Assembly (NCBI GenBank): GCA_020444775.1
Contig: JAGRHX010000679.1
Span: forward strand, 1 to 9,644
Source of the DNA: Gammaproteobacteria bacterium
GTDB taxonomy: Bacteria; Pseudomonadota; Gammaproteobacteria; HK1
Reading direction: 5' to 3'
Length of the DNA stretch: 9,644 nucleotides
Shown in pieces: positions 1 through 6,675 of the stretch (positions are counted from its first letter, which is position 1; each line of letters begins with the position of its first letter). The notes beneath the pieces are model-generated. The model had not been told where the DNA came from, made no database searches, and saw only the letters and a program-made list of their open reading frames with translations. The position numbers were made by a program, and so were the translations under genes.

Positions 1-2422
1 TGCCGTGATCGACAGCGTTGCGCAGCACGTGCATCAGTGGATCGACGATTGCGTTCAGGACGTCGGCATCCATCAGGGTGGCTTCGCCGCTGAAGACGGT
101 CTCGATGCGCTTGCCACTGCTGCGTGCCGCCTGTCTGATGGTGCGCTGCAATCGCGGCACGATGCTACGTACCTCGACCATGCGTGTGCGCAGCACCACC
201 GACTGGCTGTCCTTGTCGAGCTGGCGCTGCTCCGCAAGCATGTCGTCCAGGGCCGACCACGAGGACAGCAGCACGCGACCCATCTCGCGGGTGTCGGTGG
301 CCGATTCGATGAGTCGGTTGGTCAGCGTGTGCAGCTCGTTGTAGCGGTCAAGCTCCAGGGCATCGAAGCCGGGATCACGCTGGCCCGAGGCGGCCAGGGC
401 GCTCAGATCCTGGAGATCCACGTGGGCCTGCAGAACCTCTGCCAGCTGCTGCAGCTGTTCGCATTGACCGAGCATGGCGCGCAGCTGACGTGCGGCATTG
501 GCAACCCTATCCTTGACCTGACCGGTGAGGATCATGCCTTCACCGGTGAGTCGCATCAGCTCGTCCATCGCCGTGGCCGGGACCCGCAGAAGACCGCCAG
601 CGGACACGGCTGGGGAGCTCGACAGGTCGCCAGAGGTCGGGCGTGGGTCGCGGACCGATGTCGGCGTGGTCTGTGGGGCCGCCGCTCCTGTCATTGCTGA
701 CCCGGGCAATGCAGCGTGCTGCTCGTCGTTGTCCGGTGCGTCCGCACCGCGCACAGGCCGTGTCGTTGGCGGGTCCACGCTACCCGGCACGCCGGCGACG
801 TCCTCGCGCGGCGTGGCATGATTGTTGGTCGGCGGATCGTCGGCGAGCGCCGCTTCGGCACCGTCGGTATCGATACGGTTCGCCCAGTCGAGCACGTCCT
901 GCAGCAGTCCCTTTGCCTCGGGCGGAGGCGCGCTGCCGGACAACAGCGATTCGCTCATCTGCTCCAGACAGTCGCTGCACTCGACCAGTAGATTGGCGAG
1001 CCGCGGACCGGGCAGATGCTGCTGCCGGCTCAGGGTCAGAAGGATGTCCTCGATATGGTGGGTCAGGTTGGCGATACCGCTGATCCCTACCGTGTTCGCC
1101 GCGCCCTTGAGGGTGTGCGCGATTCGTTGTGCGCTCTGCAGCGAGTCGAGCTCACCATCGGCGACGCCCAGGGTCGCACGCGTGAACTCCGCGCATAGAT
1201 CCGGCAGCTCCGTCAGCAGACCATCGAGCAGTTCCGCGTCGACGTCGGCGGGCGGCGCCAGTGACACATCCTGCTCGGCTGCGAACATCGGGCGCTCGGC
1301 GCGCTCCTCGTCTTCCAGAACCGATGGCGGCCGCAGCAGACCCTCGCGCAGCACCTCGAGGCTCTGTTCGCTCGGATGCTCGGGCATGATCGGGTCGCGC
1401 AGACGCTCGACCAGCTGCAGCGCGGTGCTACTCGTCCCGGGACTCAGCAGATAGGCCTCCAGCGCGCGTGCCGCCTCCTCCAGAGCCGCGTGCGCGGCCG
1501 CTGAGGACGCGGTAGCGGCGATCGTCCGGTAATTGCTGAGTAGCAATGCGCAGGCTTGCTGCAGCGCCGGGAAATCCAGAGCCTCGGCCGCGCTCGTTAG
1601 CCGGTCCAGCTGCTCTTCCAGGGTTTCGGACAGGCTGCTGTCGCTGCCGCTCTCGGTGAGCGCCTCGGTGAGCTGGCTGGCGATATGTCCCGCCTCGTCG
1701 GCAAGCAGTCCGAACATCTCGCACATGGTCTGCGACAAATCGCAGTCGCTGGCGGTCGCTGCCGTGTCGTTTACTGCGTTGGCCGGGTCGGCCGGACGGC
1801 CGCAGCCGGAAGCTGTAAGGGCGTAGAAGTCACCGAGCTTCGCTGCCTCGTCATCGAGGTCGTCGACGCTAGGGTCTACGAACAGCTCATCGAACAGTCC
1901 ATCGTCGCTGATACCCGGGTCATGTGCGGCGCCGCCGCATGGTGCCGGGCCGCCGGTCACCTCATCTGACACCAGCACCGGACCGGCTGTGGGGGTGTTC
2001 AGCGCCTTCTCGCCGAGTGGGTCCCGCTCCCAGTCCAGGGGCTCGTCGAGGCCGCGAAGCATGACTCTCAGCATCTGCAGCTCGTCGACATGCAGGGGAT
2101 TCGGCCAGGCAGGATCGCAGACGAACTCCAGCACCCGAGCATGGGTAGCCGGGTCGTCCGGCGCATGGATGTAGCGGGCCAGCACGTCTGGCCAGCTCTG
2201 CAGCAGCTCACGTAGCGGCACGGCGAGCGGGCGGCACCGAACGTCCGTGTCGGCCATGGTGGGCATTTCGATCTGCTGCATGACCAACGCCGTCAGATAC
2301 TGGGCGCCCGGATCCAGCAGTTGTCGCTCGAGCGTGGCCAGCGTCCGATGAGCCGCCGCCAGGTCGGAGGCTCCCGAACAGGCAGCGGCCAGACTGCGGA
2401 TCTGCTGCAAATCTTCGTGCAT
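1..2422 (-). CDS. ChpA-like hybrid CheA histidine kinase, N-terminal 807 residues (partial, runs off left edge)
   Basis: A minus-strand frame stays open from ATG at 2422 to base 1 (807 full codons), so the C-terminus lies outside the window. Clear parts: a histidine phosphotransfer domain at about residues 395-500 with the phospho-acceptor motif AHTLKGAANTVG (His436); a Pro/Ala/Thr-rich linker at 500-610; a CheA dimerisation and helical region at 612-745 beginning RVPATAMDELMRL; and the start of the HATPase domain with the N-box HVLRNAVDHG (His798). Residues 1-370 hold two copies of a helical module (see repeats) and acidic linkers. No CheY-binding P2 domain is visible, as in ChpA. The protein should autophosphorylate in the receptor array and pass phosphate to the PilG- and PilH-like receivers. 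It lies 92 bases after the MCP gene. The start is uncertain: no Shine-Dalgarno is visible, and in-frame GTG codons at 2434 and 2431 are alternatives. CheW-like and receiver domains are expected beyond base 1 but are not seen. Confidence 0.9.
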   Translation of the reverse strand, partial: MHEDLQQIRSLAAACSGASDLAAAHRTLATLERQLLDPGAQYLTALVMQQIEMPTMADTDVRCRPLAVPLRELLQSWPDVLARYIHAPDDPATHARVLEFVCDPAWPNPLHVDELQMLRVMLRGLDEPLDWERDPLGEKALNTPTAGPVLVSDEVTGGPAPCGGAAHDPGISDDGLFDELFVDPSVDDLDDEAAKLGDFYALTASGCGRPADPANAVNDTAATASDCDLSQTMCEMFGLLADEAGHIASQLTEALTESGSDSSLSETLEEQLDRLTSAAEALDFPALQQACALLLSNYRTIAATASSAAAHAALEEAARALEAYLLSPGTSSTALQLVERLRDPIMPEHPSEQSLEVLREGLLRPPSVLEDEERAERPMFAAEQDVSLAPPADVDAELLDGLLTELPDLCAEFTRATLGVADGELDSLQSAQRIAHTLKGAANTVGISGIANLTHHIEDILLTLSRQQHLPGPRLANLLVECSDCLEQMSESLLSGSAPPPEAKGLLQDVLDWANRIDTDGAEAALADDPPTNNHATPREDVAGVPGSVDPPTTRPVRGADAPDNDEQHAALPGSAMTGAAAPQTTPTSVRDPRPTSGDLSSSPAVSAGGLLRVPATAMDELMRLTGEGMILTGQVKDRVANAARQLRAMLGQCEQLQQLAEVLQAHVDLQDLSALAASGQRDPGFDALELDRYNELHTLTNRLIESATDTREMGRVLLSSWSALDDMLAEQRQLDKDSQSVVLRTRMVEVRSIVPRLQRTIRQAARSSGKRIETVFSGEATLMDADVLNAIVDPLMHVLRNAVDHG
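923..1240 (-). other. HPt (P1-like) phosphotransfer domain within the ChpA-like protein
   Basis: This stretch encodes about residues 395-500. The motif HTLKGAANTVG places the phospho-acceptor at His436 (codon 1117-1115), with the usual Lys and Gly downstream. The following helix carries LTHHIEDIL, as in other HPt bundles. It is the only stretch in the visible 807 residues with a complete HxLKGxA motif, whereas P. aeruginosa ChpA is known for several HPt-type domains. Confidence 0.85.
1337..1474 (-). repeat. Protein-level repeat copy 2 in the ChpA-like N-terminus (residues 317-362)
   Basis: Residues 317-362 carry ALEAYLLSP and VERLRDP, matching copy 1 residue for residue at offset 240. The segment just before it (about 268-300, QLDRLTSAAEALDFPALQQA) is a helical stretch reminiscent of degenerate HPt bundles, and a similar weak helical stretch precedes copy 1. 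The likely origin is duplication of a helical-bundle module of about 100-120 residues, now strongly diverged. Confidence 0.5.
2057..2194 (-). repeat. Protein-level repeat copy 1 in the ChpA-like N-terminus (residues 77-122)
   Basis: Residues 77-122 begin WPDVLARYIHAP and end near LQMLRVML. They align without gaps to residues 317-362 at a constant offset of 240. Shared residues are L81, Y84, P88, T93, E99, D103, P104, P107, L115, L118, R119 and L122, about 12 of 46. Many other positions are conservative. Copy 1 keeps two WP pairs (77-78 and 106-107); the first is lost and the second altered in copy 2. Confidence 0.55.
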
Positions 2423-2514
2423 GGGGCGCACCACGGGTGAAAGATGTTTCGGCTCGATTCGAACAGCGGAGATGGCGGGCGCGTCCGGAGGACGGCAGGC
2501 ATACAGTGCTGCGG

Positions 2515-4509
2515 TCAGCCGGCCATGATCTGTTTTCTGTGCTCAGGGAAGAGGGTGACGGTGGCGTCCACGGCCGAATCGCTGGCGGTACCGGGGCCTT
2601 CGATGACCAGGCTGTCACTGAGACGATCGTCCAGTCGTTGCGCCGGCAGCGTGAACACGCTGACCGCTTCGAGCAGACGCTCGGAGTAGACTTCGAGCCG
2701 GTCGGTGAGCTCGGTCTGGGCCTTGAGGCGTGCGTTTGCCTCACTGGCCGACTGGATGATGTCGCGCGCTCGGGTACGCAGCTCGGCGCTGGCGCGCGCG
2801 TGGTCCCGCGACTGCTTGGCGATCTGCAGGACCATGGCCACCAGGTCGGAGGTCGTCTTGTTGGTTGCCTGCATCTGCACGCCTGCTCGTTCGGCCAGAC
2901 GTGTGCCCTCGACCACCTTGCTGATGGTCTCGTTCATGGTCACCGCGGTGTCCGCCGTCTCGACCTGGATGTTGTTGACCAGACTCGCGATCTGCGAGGT
3001 GGCCTCGCGCGAGTTCTCGGCCAGTCGCTGCACCTCGTCGGCTACCACCGCGAATCCGCGGCCGGCCTCGCCGGCCGAGGCCGCGTGCATCGATGCGTTC
3101 AAGGCCAGGATGTGGGTACGCTCGGCGATGCTGTTGATCAGATTGACGACCCCGGAGATTTCCTGGGATCGCTCGCCCAGCCGCTTGAGGCGCTTCTCCG
3201 TCTCGCGAATGGTGTCGCGGATCCCGGTGATGCCCGAGACCGATTCGAGCACGGTGTCCTGGGCGAGCTCGGTGGACTTGATGGCGTTGTCCGCGGCCTG
3301 GCTGCAGGCATGCGCCAGGCGCGCGATACGCAGCATGGCCTCGGCCGAGTTGGACAGCTCGGTCGCCGCCAGCTCTACCTGTTCCTGTTCGACGTCGGAG
3401 GCCTGGATGGCGCTGTCGGACTGCCGCTTCACCGCGTTCGAGGCTGTCTTCACGCGCTCCGAGATGTGGACCACGCCACCGAGCACCTTGGCGGTTTCCT
3501 CCGTGAGCAGGTTCAGCGAGTCGGCGATAGGACCGGTGACGTCCTCGGTGACCGGAACCTTGATGGTGAGGTCGCGCTGGCTCAGTTGGTACACGGCCTT
3601 GAGCAGGTTCACCACCGCGTTGTTCAACGCTTCATTTTCGCGCTGGGCTTCGGTCATCTGCGCAACCCGCTCGTCGAGCAGGTTGTCCAGCGCTACGCCC
3701 AGTCGCGATATCTCGTCGCCGGCACTCAGACCCGAGCGTGCATCCAGATCACCTTGTGACAGGCGTGCCAGGGTCTGAGCGACCGTGCCGACGGGGCGTG
3801 AGATGGAACGGTAGATGAGTGCGCCCAGGGTCACCGCCAGCAGCAGGCCAATCAGCACACCGGCGCCGGTCATGACCAGGAAACGCTCGTTGTCCACCCG
3901 GGCATCGGTTGCCTGCTGGGCGAGGCGGTGATTCTTGTAGGCGACCAGGCCGACCATGGCGTGCATGAACGGCTCGGCGAGCCGTTGCAGATCCTGGTTC
4001 GCGAGCGCGGTCAGGGCCGCGGTATCCTTGGACTCCAGTACCGGTCCCAACCGATCGAACAGCTCATCGATGTCCTTCTTGAATGGGCTGACGTTGCTCT
4101 GCACCAGTTTCGCATCGCGACCAGTGATGTCTTTGTTGAAGCTGCCCCAGAGCCGGTCGAGCTGCCTGCGTCCACGTTCGAAGGCCAGCTGTGCCTCGGT
4201 CCAGTCGATGCTGCCCAGGTGCAGCGCGTATACCGGGTCGATGACCTCGACGCGCAATGTCTCGTTGATCTGCGATATGCGATCCGACAGCATGACCTGC
4301 GCGCTGCTTGTTGCCTCTCGTTCGACGAAGGCATTCACAATGGCCAGCGAGCCGCCGCCGATGAGCATCAGGATCATCGCCTGCAGACCGATCAGCCACA
4401 GCAGCCTGCTGCGAATCGTGGACGGCAGAGAAATGAGTCTGCCCAAGCGCGCCGCCAGGGTGCCGACGGTGCCGGTCACGGCGGGTCGGCCAGTGAGAGG
4501 GGTTTTCAT
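2515..4509 (-). CDS. pilJ: PilJ-type methyl-accepting chemotaxis transducer
   Basis: This is a 664-residue inner-membrane chemoreceptor that controls the CheA-type kinase. Two membrane helices flank a periplasmic part: TM1 about 36-62 and TM2 about 209-234. The periplasmic part of about 147 residues is helical and shorter than that of P. aeruginosa PilJ. A HAMP domain follows at 235-285, then a second HAMP-like segment with QRDLTIKVPVTEDVTGPIAD (311-330), which is typical of PilJ proteins. The coiled-coil hairpin tip (about 463-493) reads HILALNASMHAASAGEAGRG followed by FAVVADEV, close to the canonical MCP tip and to PilJ. There is no C-terminal NWETF-like CheR tether. The start at 4509 is chosen for the GAGGAG site 6 bases upstream; an earlier in-frame ATG at 4575 would overlap the preceding gene. 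It begins 16 bases after the Cache gene, so the two are probably co-translated and may act together. Confidence 0.93.
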   Translation of the reverse strand: MKTPLTGRPAVTGTVGTLAARLGRLISLPSTIRSRLLWLIGLQAMILMLIGGGSLAIVNAFVEREATSSAQVMLSDRISQINETLRVEVIDPVYALHLGSIDWTEAQLAFERGRRQLDRLWGSFNKDITGRDAKLVQSNVSPFKKDIDELFDRLGPVLESKDTAALTALANQDLQRLAEPFMHAMVGLVAYKNHRLAQQATDARVDNERFLVMTGAGVLIGLLLAVTLGALIYRSISRPVGTVAQTLARLSQGDLDARSGLSAGDEISRLGVALDNLLDERVAQMTEAQRENEALNNAVVNLLKAVYQLSQRDLTIKVPVTEDVTGPIADSLNLLTEETAKVLGGVVHISERVKTASNAVKRQSDSAIQASDVEQEQVELAATELSNSAEAMLRIARLAHACSQAADNAIKSTELAQDTVLESVSGITGIRDTIRETEKRLKRLGERSQEISGVVNLINSIAERTHILALNASMHAASAGEAGRGFAVVADEVQRLAENSREATSQIASLVNNIQVETADTAVTMNETISKVVEGTRLAERAGVQMQATNKTTSDLVAMVLQIAKQSRDHARASAELRTRARDIIQSASEANARLKAQTELTDRLEVYSERLLEAVSVFTLPAQRLDDRLSDSLVIEGPGTASDSAVDATVTLFPEHRKQIMAG

Positions 4510-4515
4510 GCTCGT

Positions 4516-4521
4516 CTCCTC
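4516..4521 (-). promoter_or_regulatory. Shine-Dalgarno site of the PilJ-type transducer
   Basis: The minus strand reads GAGGAG with 6 bases before the ATG at 4509. It decides the start at 4509 over the ATG at 4575. It lies in the 16-base gap after the Cache gene stop. Confidence 0.75.
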
Positions 4522-4525
4522 GGCC

Positions 4526-5134
4526 TCAGCCACCGTTGCGCATGCCGGACAGGTTGATGCCAACCACCAGCACACCTATGACCTGCTGTCCGTCACGTAC
4601 CGGCATCGAGACCTGGGCGCTGAAGGTGTTCGTGGACCGGTCCATCTGCGGTTTCAGTACCACCGGCTTTGCCGGACCAAAGCATTGGCTGAACTTGTCC
4701 TCGTCACCCTGCCAGTAGTCCGAGGTGGCGGGATAGGCGGCGACGTTGGCGCCTTTGCTGTCGGTCAGGAAGATCTCGGTGAACTTCGAATTGACGCTGA
4801 CCATGCGCGTCAGCAGCCGACCTGCTTTGTTGGTCTGCAGGGAACGCTTGAAATCGTCGAGCTCATCGCTCTGCTGCCAGGCCTGGTCTCGCTTCAGGAT
4901 CTCGTCCATGCTCAGCTGCTCAGCGTTCTGCAGCCGGACCGCGCGAATGATGGTCGGATTGAAGGTGAGTTGCTCGGCGGCGTCCAGAGCCTCCTGCAGC
5001 AGTGTCTGGATGGCTTTGTCCTCGACGTGCGCAAGCAGGTCCTCGTTGGCCTGGACGGTCAAAGGCAGGATGGCCAACAGCAGTACGCGTAGTAGCGACT
5101 TCGCGAACAGCGGGGATTTCACAGGCAGCGGCAT
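4526..5134 (-). CDS. Secreted single-Cache (PDC) sensor protein
   Basis: This 202-residue protein has an N-terminal signal peptide: basic residues, hydrophobic core SLLRVLLLAILPL, and likely cleavage after TVQA at about residue 29. There is no later membrane helix and no lipobox Cys, so the mature protein should be free in the periplasm. The rest is one PDC/Cache-type sensor fold: a long N-terminal helix (31-60), then FLTDSKGANVAAYPATSDYW (122-141) followed by QGDEDKF, and a closing strand pair with SAQVSMPVRDG (172-182) and VIGVLVVGINL. This pattern is usual in extracytoplasmic ligand-sensing domains, but here it is a stand-alone protein. The start at 5134 is preferred over the ATG at 5260 because of the strong ribosome site and because the signal peptide begins there. 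The ligand is unknown. Its position directly before the MCP gene suggests a co-receptor or ligand-presenting partner. This gene is not part of the classical pil-chp operon. Confidence 0.88.
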   Translation of the reverse strand: MPLPVKSPLFAKSLLRVLLLAILPLTVQANEDLLAHVEDKAIQTLLQEALDAAEQLTFNPTIIRAVRLQNAEQLSMDEILKRDQAWQQSDELDDFKRSLQTNKAGRLLTRMVSVNSKFTEIFLTDSKGANVAAYPATSDYWQGDEDKFSQCFGPAKPVVLKPQMDRSTNTFSAQVSMPVRDGQQVIGVLVVGINLSGMRNGG

Positions 5135-5140
5135 ATCACG

Positions 5141-5147
5141 TCCCTCC
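5141..5147 (-). promoter_or_regulatory. Shine-Dalgarno site of the Cache protein
   Basis: The minus strand reads GGAGGGA with 6 bases before the ATG at 5134. This near-consensus site fixes the start and rules out the in-frame ATG at 5260. Confidence 0.8.
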
Positions 5148-5339
5148 GGACGGGCGTCTTGGTAGCGAGCCGTGGCTACTTCGGGTCGGTCGCGAATAGC
5201 TGGGTTCTCGCTCTGATCTCGAGGCAGGGCCGGGCTGGACGATGGCTGCTCGTCAGCCATGACGCGGCCGACGAGCTACCGGGTCCACCGGCACGGTCCT
5301 GACCCGTATTCGGGTTTTCGAGTGATTGGGCTGTTTTCT

Positions 5340-6182
5340 TCACTCGGGCAGCGAAGCGGTGTTGCCATCCATGAGCGTCTGCAGCAGACCGGCCAGGTCC
5401 AGATCGAGCCAGGCCTGGTCGTTGCTGAGCAACGTCTCGCGCACATGTCGGGCCATGGCCGGGGGCAGATCGGCGTCGAGTACGGTCGGGTTGCGCGTCT
5501 CGGCTCGCGGCTCGAACACCGGCTCAGGGAGCTGGTCGCTGAGTACCGCGTAAGCACGTTCCGCCCGGTCGAAGACCAGCAGAAAGGGCACTTGCGCGTT
5601 CCCCGCAGTGCTACCGGCGCCATTCTCAGCCCGACAAAGGGCTTGCAGATCGAACACCGGTATCAGCTGGCCACGCAGATTGGCCATGCCAGCCAGCCAT
5701 GGCACCGAGTTAGGGACCGCGCACAGGCTGGTCCTCACCTGAACCTCGCAAATGCCGTTGGCTGGGGTCAGCAGCCGCAGCCGTCCGGTCTTGAAGCCAT
5801 AGCGGGGTGGATTGGTCGCGGTATCCGAGACACTTCGCGGCGTGTCGCGTGTCGCGTGCTGCTCGAGTTGCTCGCGATCCGGCAGCGCGCTACCGCTGCC
5901 GATGCTGTCGATCATCGCCAGCGATCGCAGCAATGCCTCGGCCGAGAAGCCGATGTGGGTGCGGGCGCCTTCGTCCCCGTCGATCTCGGACCTGCCGCTG
6001 GACGAGGCCTCAGGTGGCGGCGCCCGAGGTTCATCCAGCTCAGCGGTGGTCGCGGCAGCGCCGCCAACGGACGAGCCGTGAGGCTCCAGGAACAGGGTCT
6101 TGGCCCATGGATCGGCGTCGGGGCGCGGTACCACCGAAGGCGTGTCGCCCTGTGTTGCCGTGTCAATTGGATCTGTGCTCAT
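5340..6182 (-). CDS. CheW/PilI-like coupling protein with long N-terminal extension
   Basis: A 280-residue protein whose C-terminal half (about 125-272) is a CheW-like domain. The signature is PNSVPWLAGMANLRGQLIPV (157-176), the loop common to CheW/PilI proteins, followed by FDLQALC. CheW adaptors link chemoreceptors to the CheA kinase at the cytoplasmic face of the array, and PilI does so for PilJ and ChpA. The first 120 or so residues are rich in Ala, Pro, Ser, Thr, Asp and Glu and look disordered. They make the protein much longer than PilI or CheW (roughly 150-180 residues). A short hydrophobic helical patch at 78-96 may be a docking segment. The ATG at 6182 has only a weak GAGGT directly before it. 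It lies 87 bases after the PilH-like gene and 205 bases before the Cache gene. The identity as CheW family is firm; orthology to pilI rests on gene order. Confidence 0.88.
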   Translation of the reverse strand: MSTDPIDTATQGDTPSVVPRPDADPWAKTLFLEPHGSSVGGAAATTAELDEPRAPPPEASSSGRSEIDGDEGARTHIGFSAEALLRSLAMIDSIGSGSALPDREQLEQHATRDTPRSVSDTATNPPRYGFKTGRLRLLTPANGICEVQVRTSLCAVPNSVPWLAGMANLRGQLIPVFDLQALCRAENGAGSTAGNAQVPFLLVFDRAERAYAVLSDQLPEPVFEPRAETRNPTVLDADLPPAMARHVRETLLSNDQAWLDLDLAGLLQTLMDGNTASLPE

Positions 6183-6269
6183 GACCTCGTTGCTCGGCTG
6201 CCTGCTGCATTCGTCGACCGGGCCGGATGTCGGTAGCGTGGCACGGCCCTTCGTTGCAGCGCGGTCGTA

Positions 6270-6632
6270 CTAAAAGGCGTTCAGCTGGTCGAGGATCTGC
6301 TCGGGTTGGTAGGGCTTTGCCACCAGATCCCGGCCACCTTGCATCTGGGCCCAGATCCGATCCGCCTTCTGACCCTTGCTGGTCACGAAGACGACCGGGA
6401 TGTGCTTGGTCTCGCCATCGCTGGTGAGTCGCCGACACGCCTGATAGCCATCCATATCGGGCATCAGGATGTCCAGGAAGATGATATCGGGTCGTTCCCT
6501 TTTGGCCGCGGCGAGAGCCTCGGTGCCGTTCGAGGCGGTCACCACGGTGCAGCCGGCATCGGTGACGATGGTGCGGATGTTTGCGAGGTCGGTGGGGGAG
6601 TCGTCCACCACCAGCACTTTGTTGACGGGCAT
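6270..6632 (-). CDS. pilH: PilH-like single-domain response regulator
   Basis: This 120-residue stand-alone receiver has all catalytic residues in place: Asp10/Asp11 (VLVVDDS), phospho-acceptor Asp54 (IIFLDILMP), Thr84 (VFVTSK) and Lys106 (VAKPY). The segment VTSKGQKADRIWAQMQGGRD resembles PilH of P. aeruginosa, including the Trp in helix 4, more than it resembles CheY or PilG. In the Pil-Chp system PilH accepts phosphate from ChpA and works against or beside PilG in pilus retraction and cAMP control. The ATG at 6632 has GGAG 6 bases upstream. It follows the PilG-like gene by 43 bases, so the two are very probably co-transcribed. Confidence 0.9.
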   Translation of the reverse strand: MPVNKVLVVDDSPTDLANIRTIVTDAGCTVVTASNGTEALAAAKRERPDIIFLDILMPDMDGYQACRRLTSDGETKHIPVVFVTSKGQKADRIWAQMQGGRDLVAKPYQPEQILDQLNAF

Positions 6633-6638
6633 GGTTGT

Positions 6639-6642
6639 CTCC
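6639..6642 (-). promoter_or_regulatory. Shine-Dalgarno site of the PilH-like gene
   Basis: The minus strand reads GGAG (GGAGA) with 6 bases before the ATG at 6632, in the 43-base gap after the PilG-like gene. It supports the annotated start. Confidence 0.6.
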
Positions 6643-6675
6643 AGACTATCGATTCATGCGCTTGGGATTGACCGC

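Noticed and set aside
2437..3759. Long plus-strand open frame (440 codons) opposite the transducer gene
   Set aside because: It lies fully antisense to a well-recognised MCP coding region, has no recognisable domain and no ribosome site. Long antisense frames are common in GC-rich genes.
4510..4575. N-terminal extension of the transducer from ATG 4575
   Set aside because: It would overlap the Cache gene by about 50 bases and has no good ribosome site, whereas the ATG at 4509 has GAGGAG at proper spacing.
3956..5092. Plus-strand open frame of 378 codons across the transducer and Cache genes
   Set aside because: It spans the start of one real gene and most of another on the opposite strand, and shows no domain or ribosome site of its own.
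5135..5260. N-terminal extension of the Cache protein from ATG 5260
   Set aside because: It would put 42 hydrophilic residues before a clear signal peptide. The strong GGAGGGA site points to the ATG at 5134.
5302..5318. Small hairpin ACCCG-TATT-CGGGT followed by TTT, terminator-like on the plus strand
   Set aside because: The stem is only 5 bases, and it faces the plus strand where no gene is supported. On the minus strand the A-run precedes the stem, so it would not end the operon transcript.
5259..6236. Plus-strand open frame of 325 codons opposite the CheW-like gene
   Set aside because: The translation is low-complexity with many Arg, Gly and Gln and matches no family I know. The minus strand here encodes a clear CheW domain.
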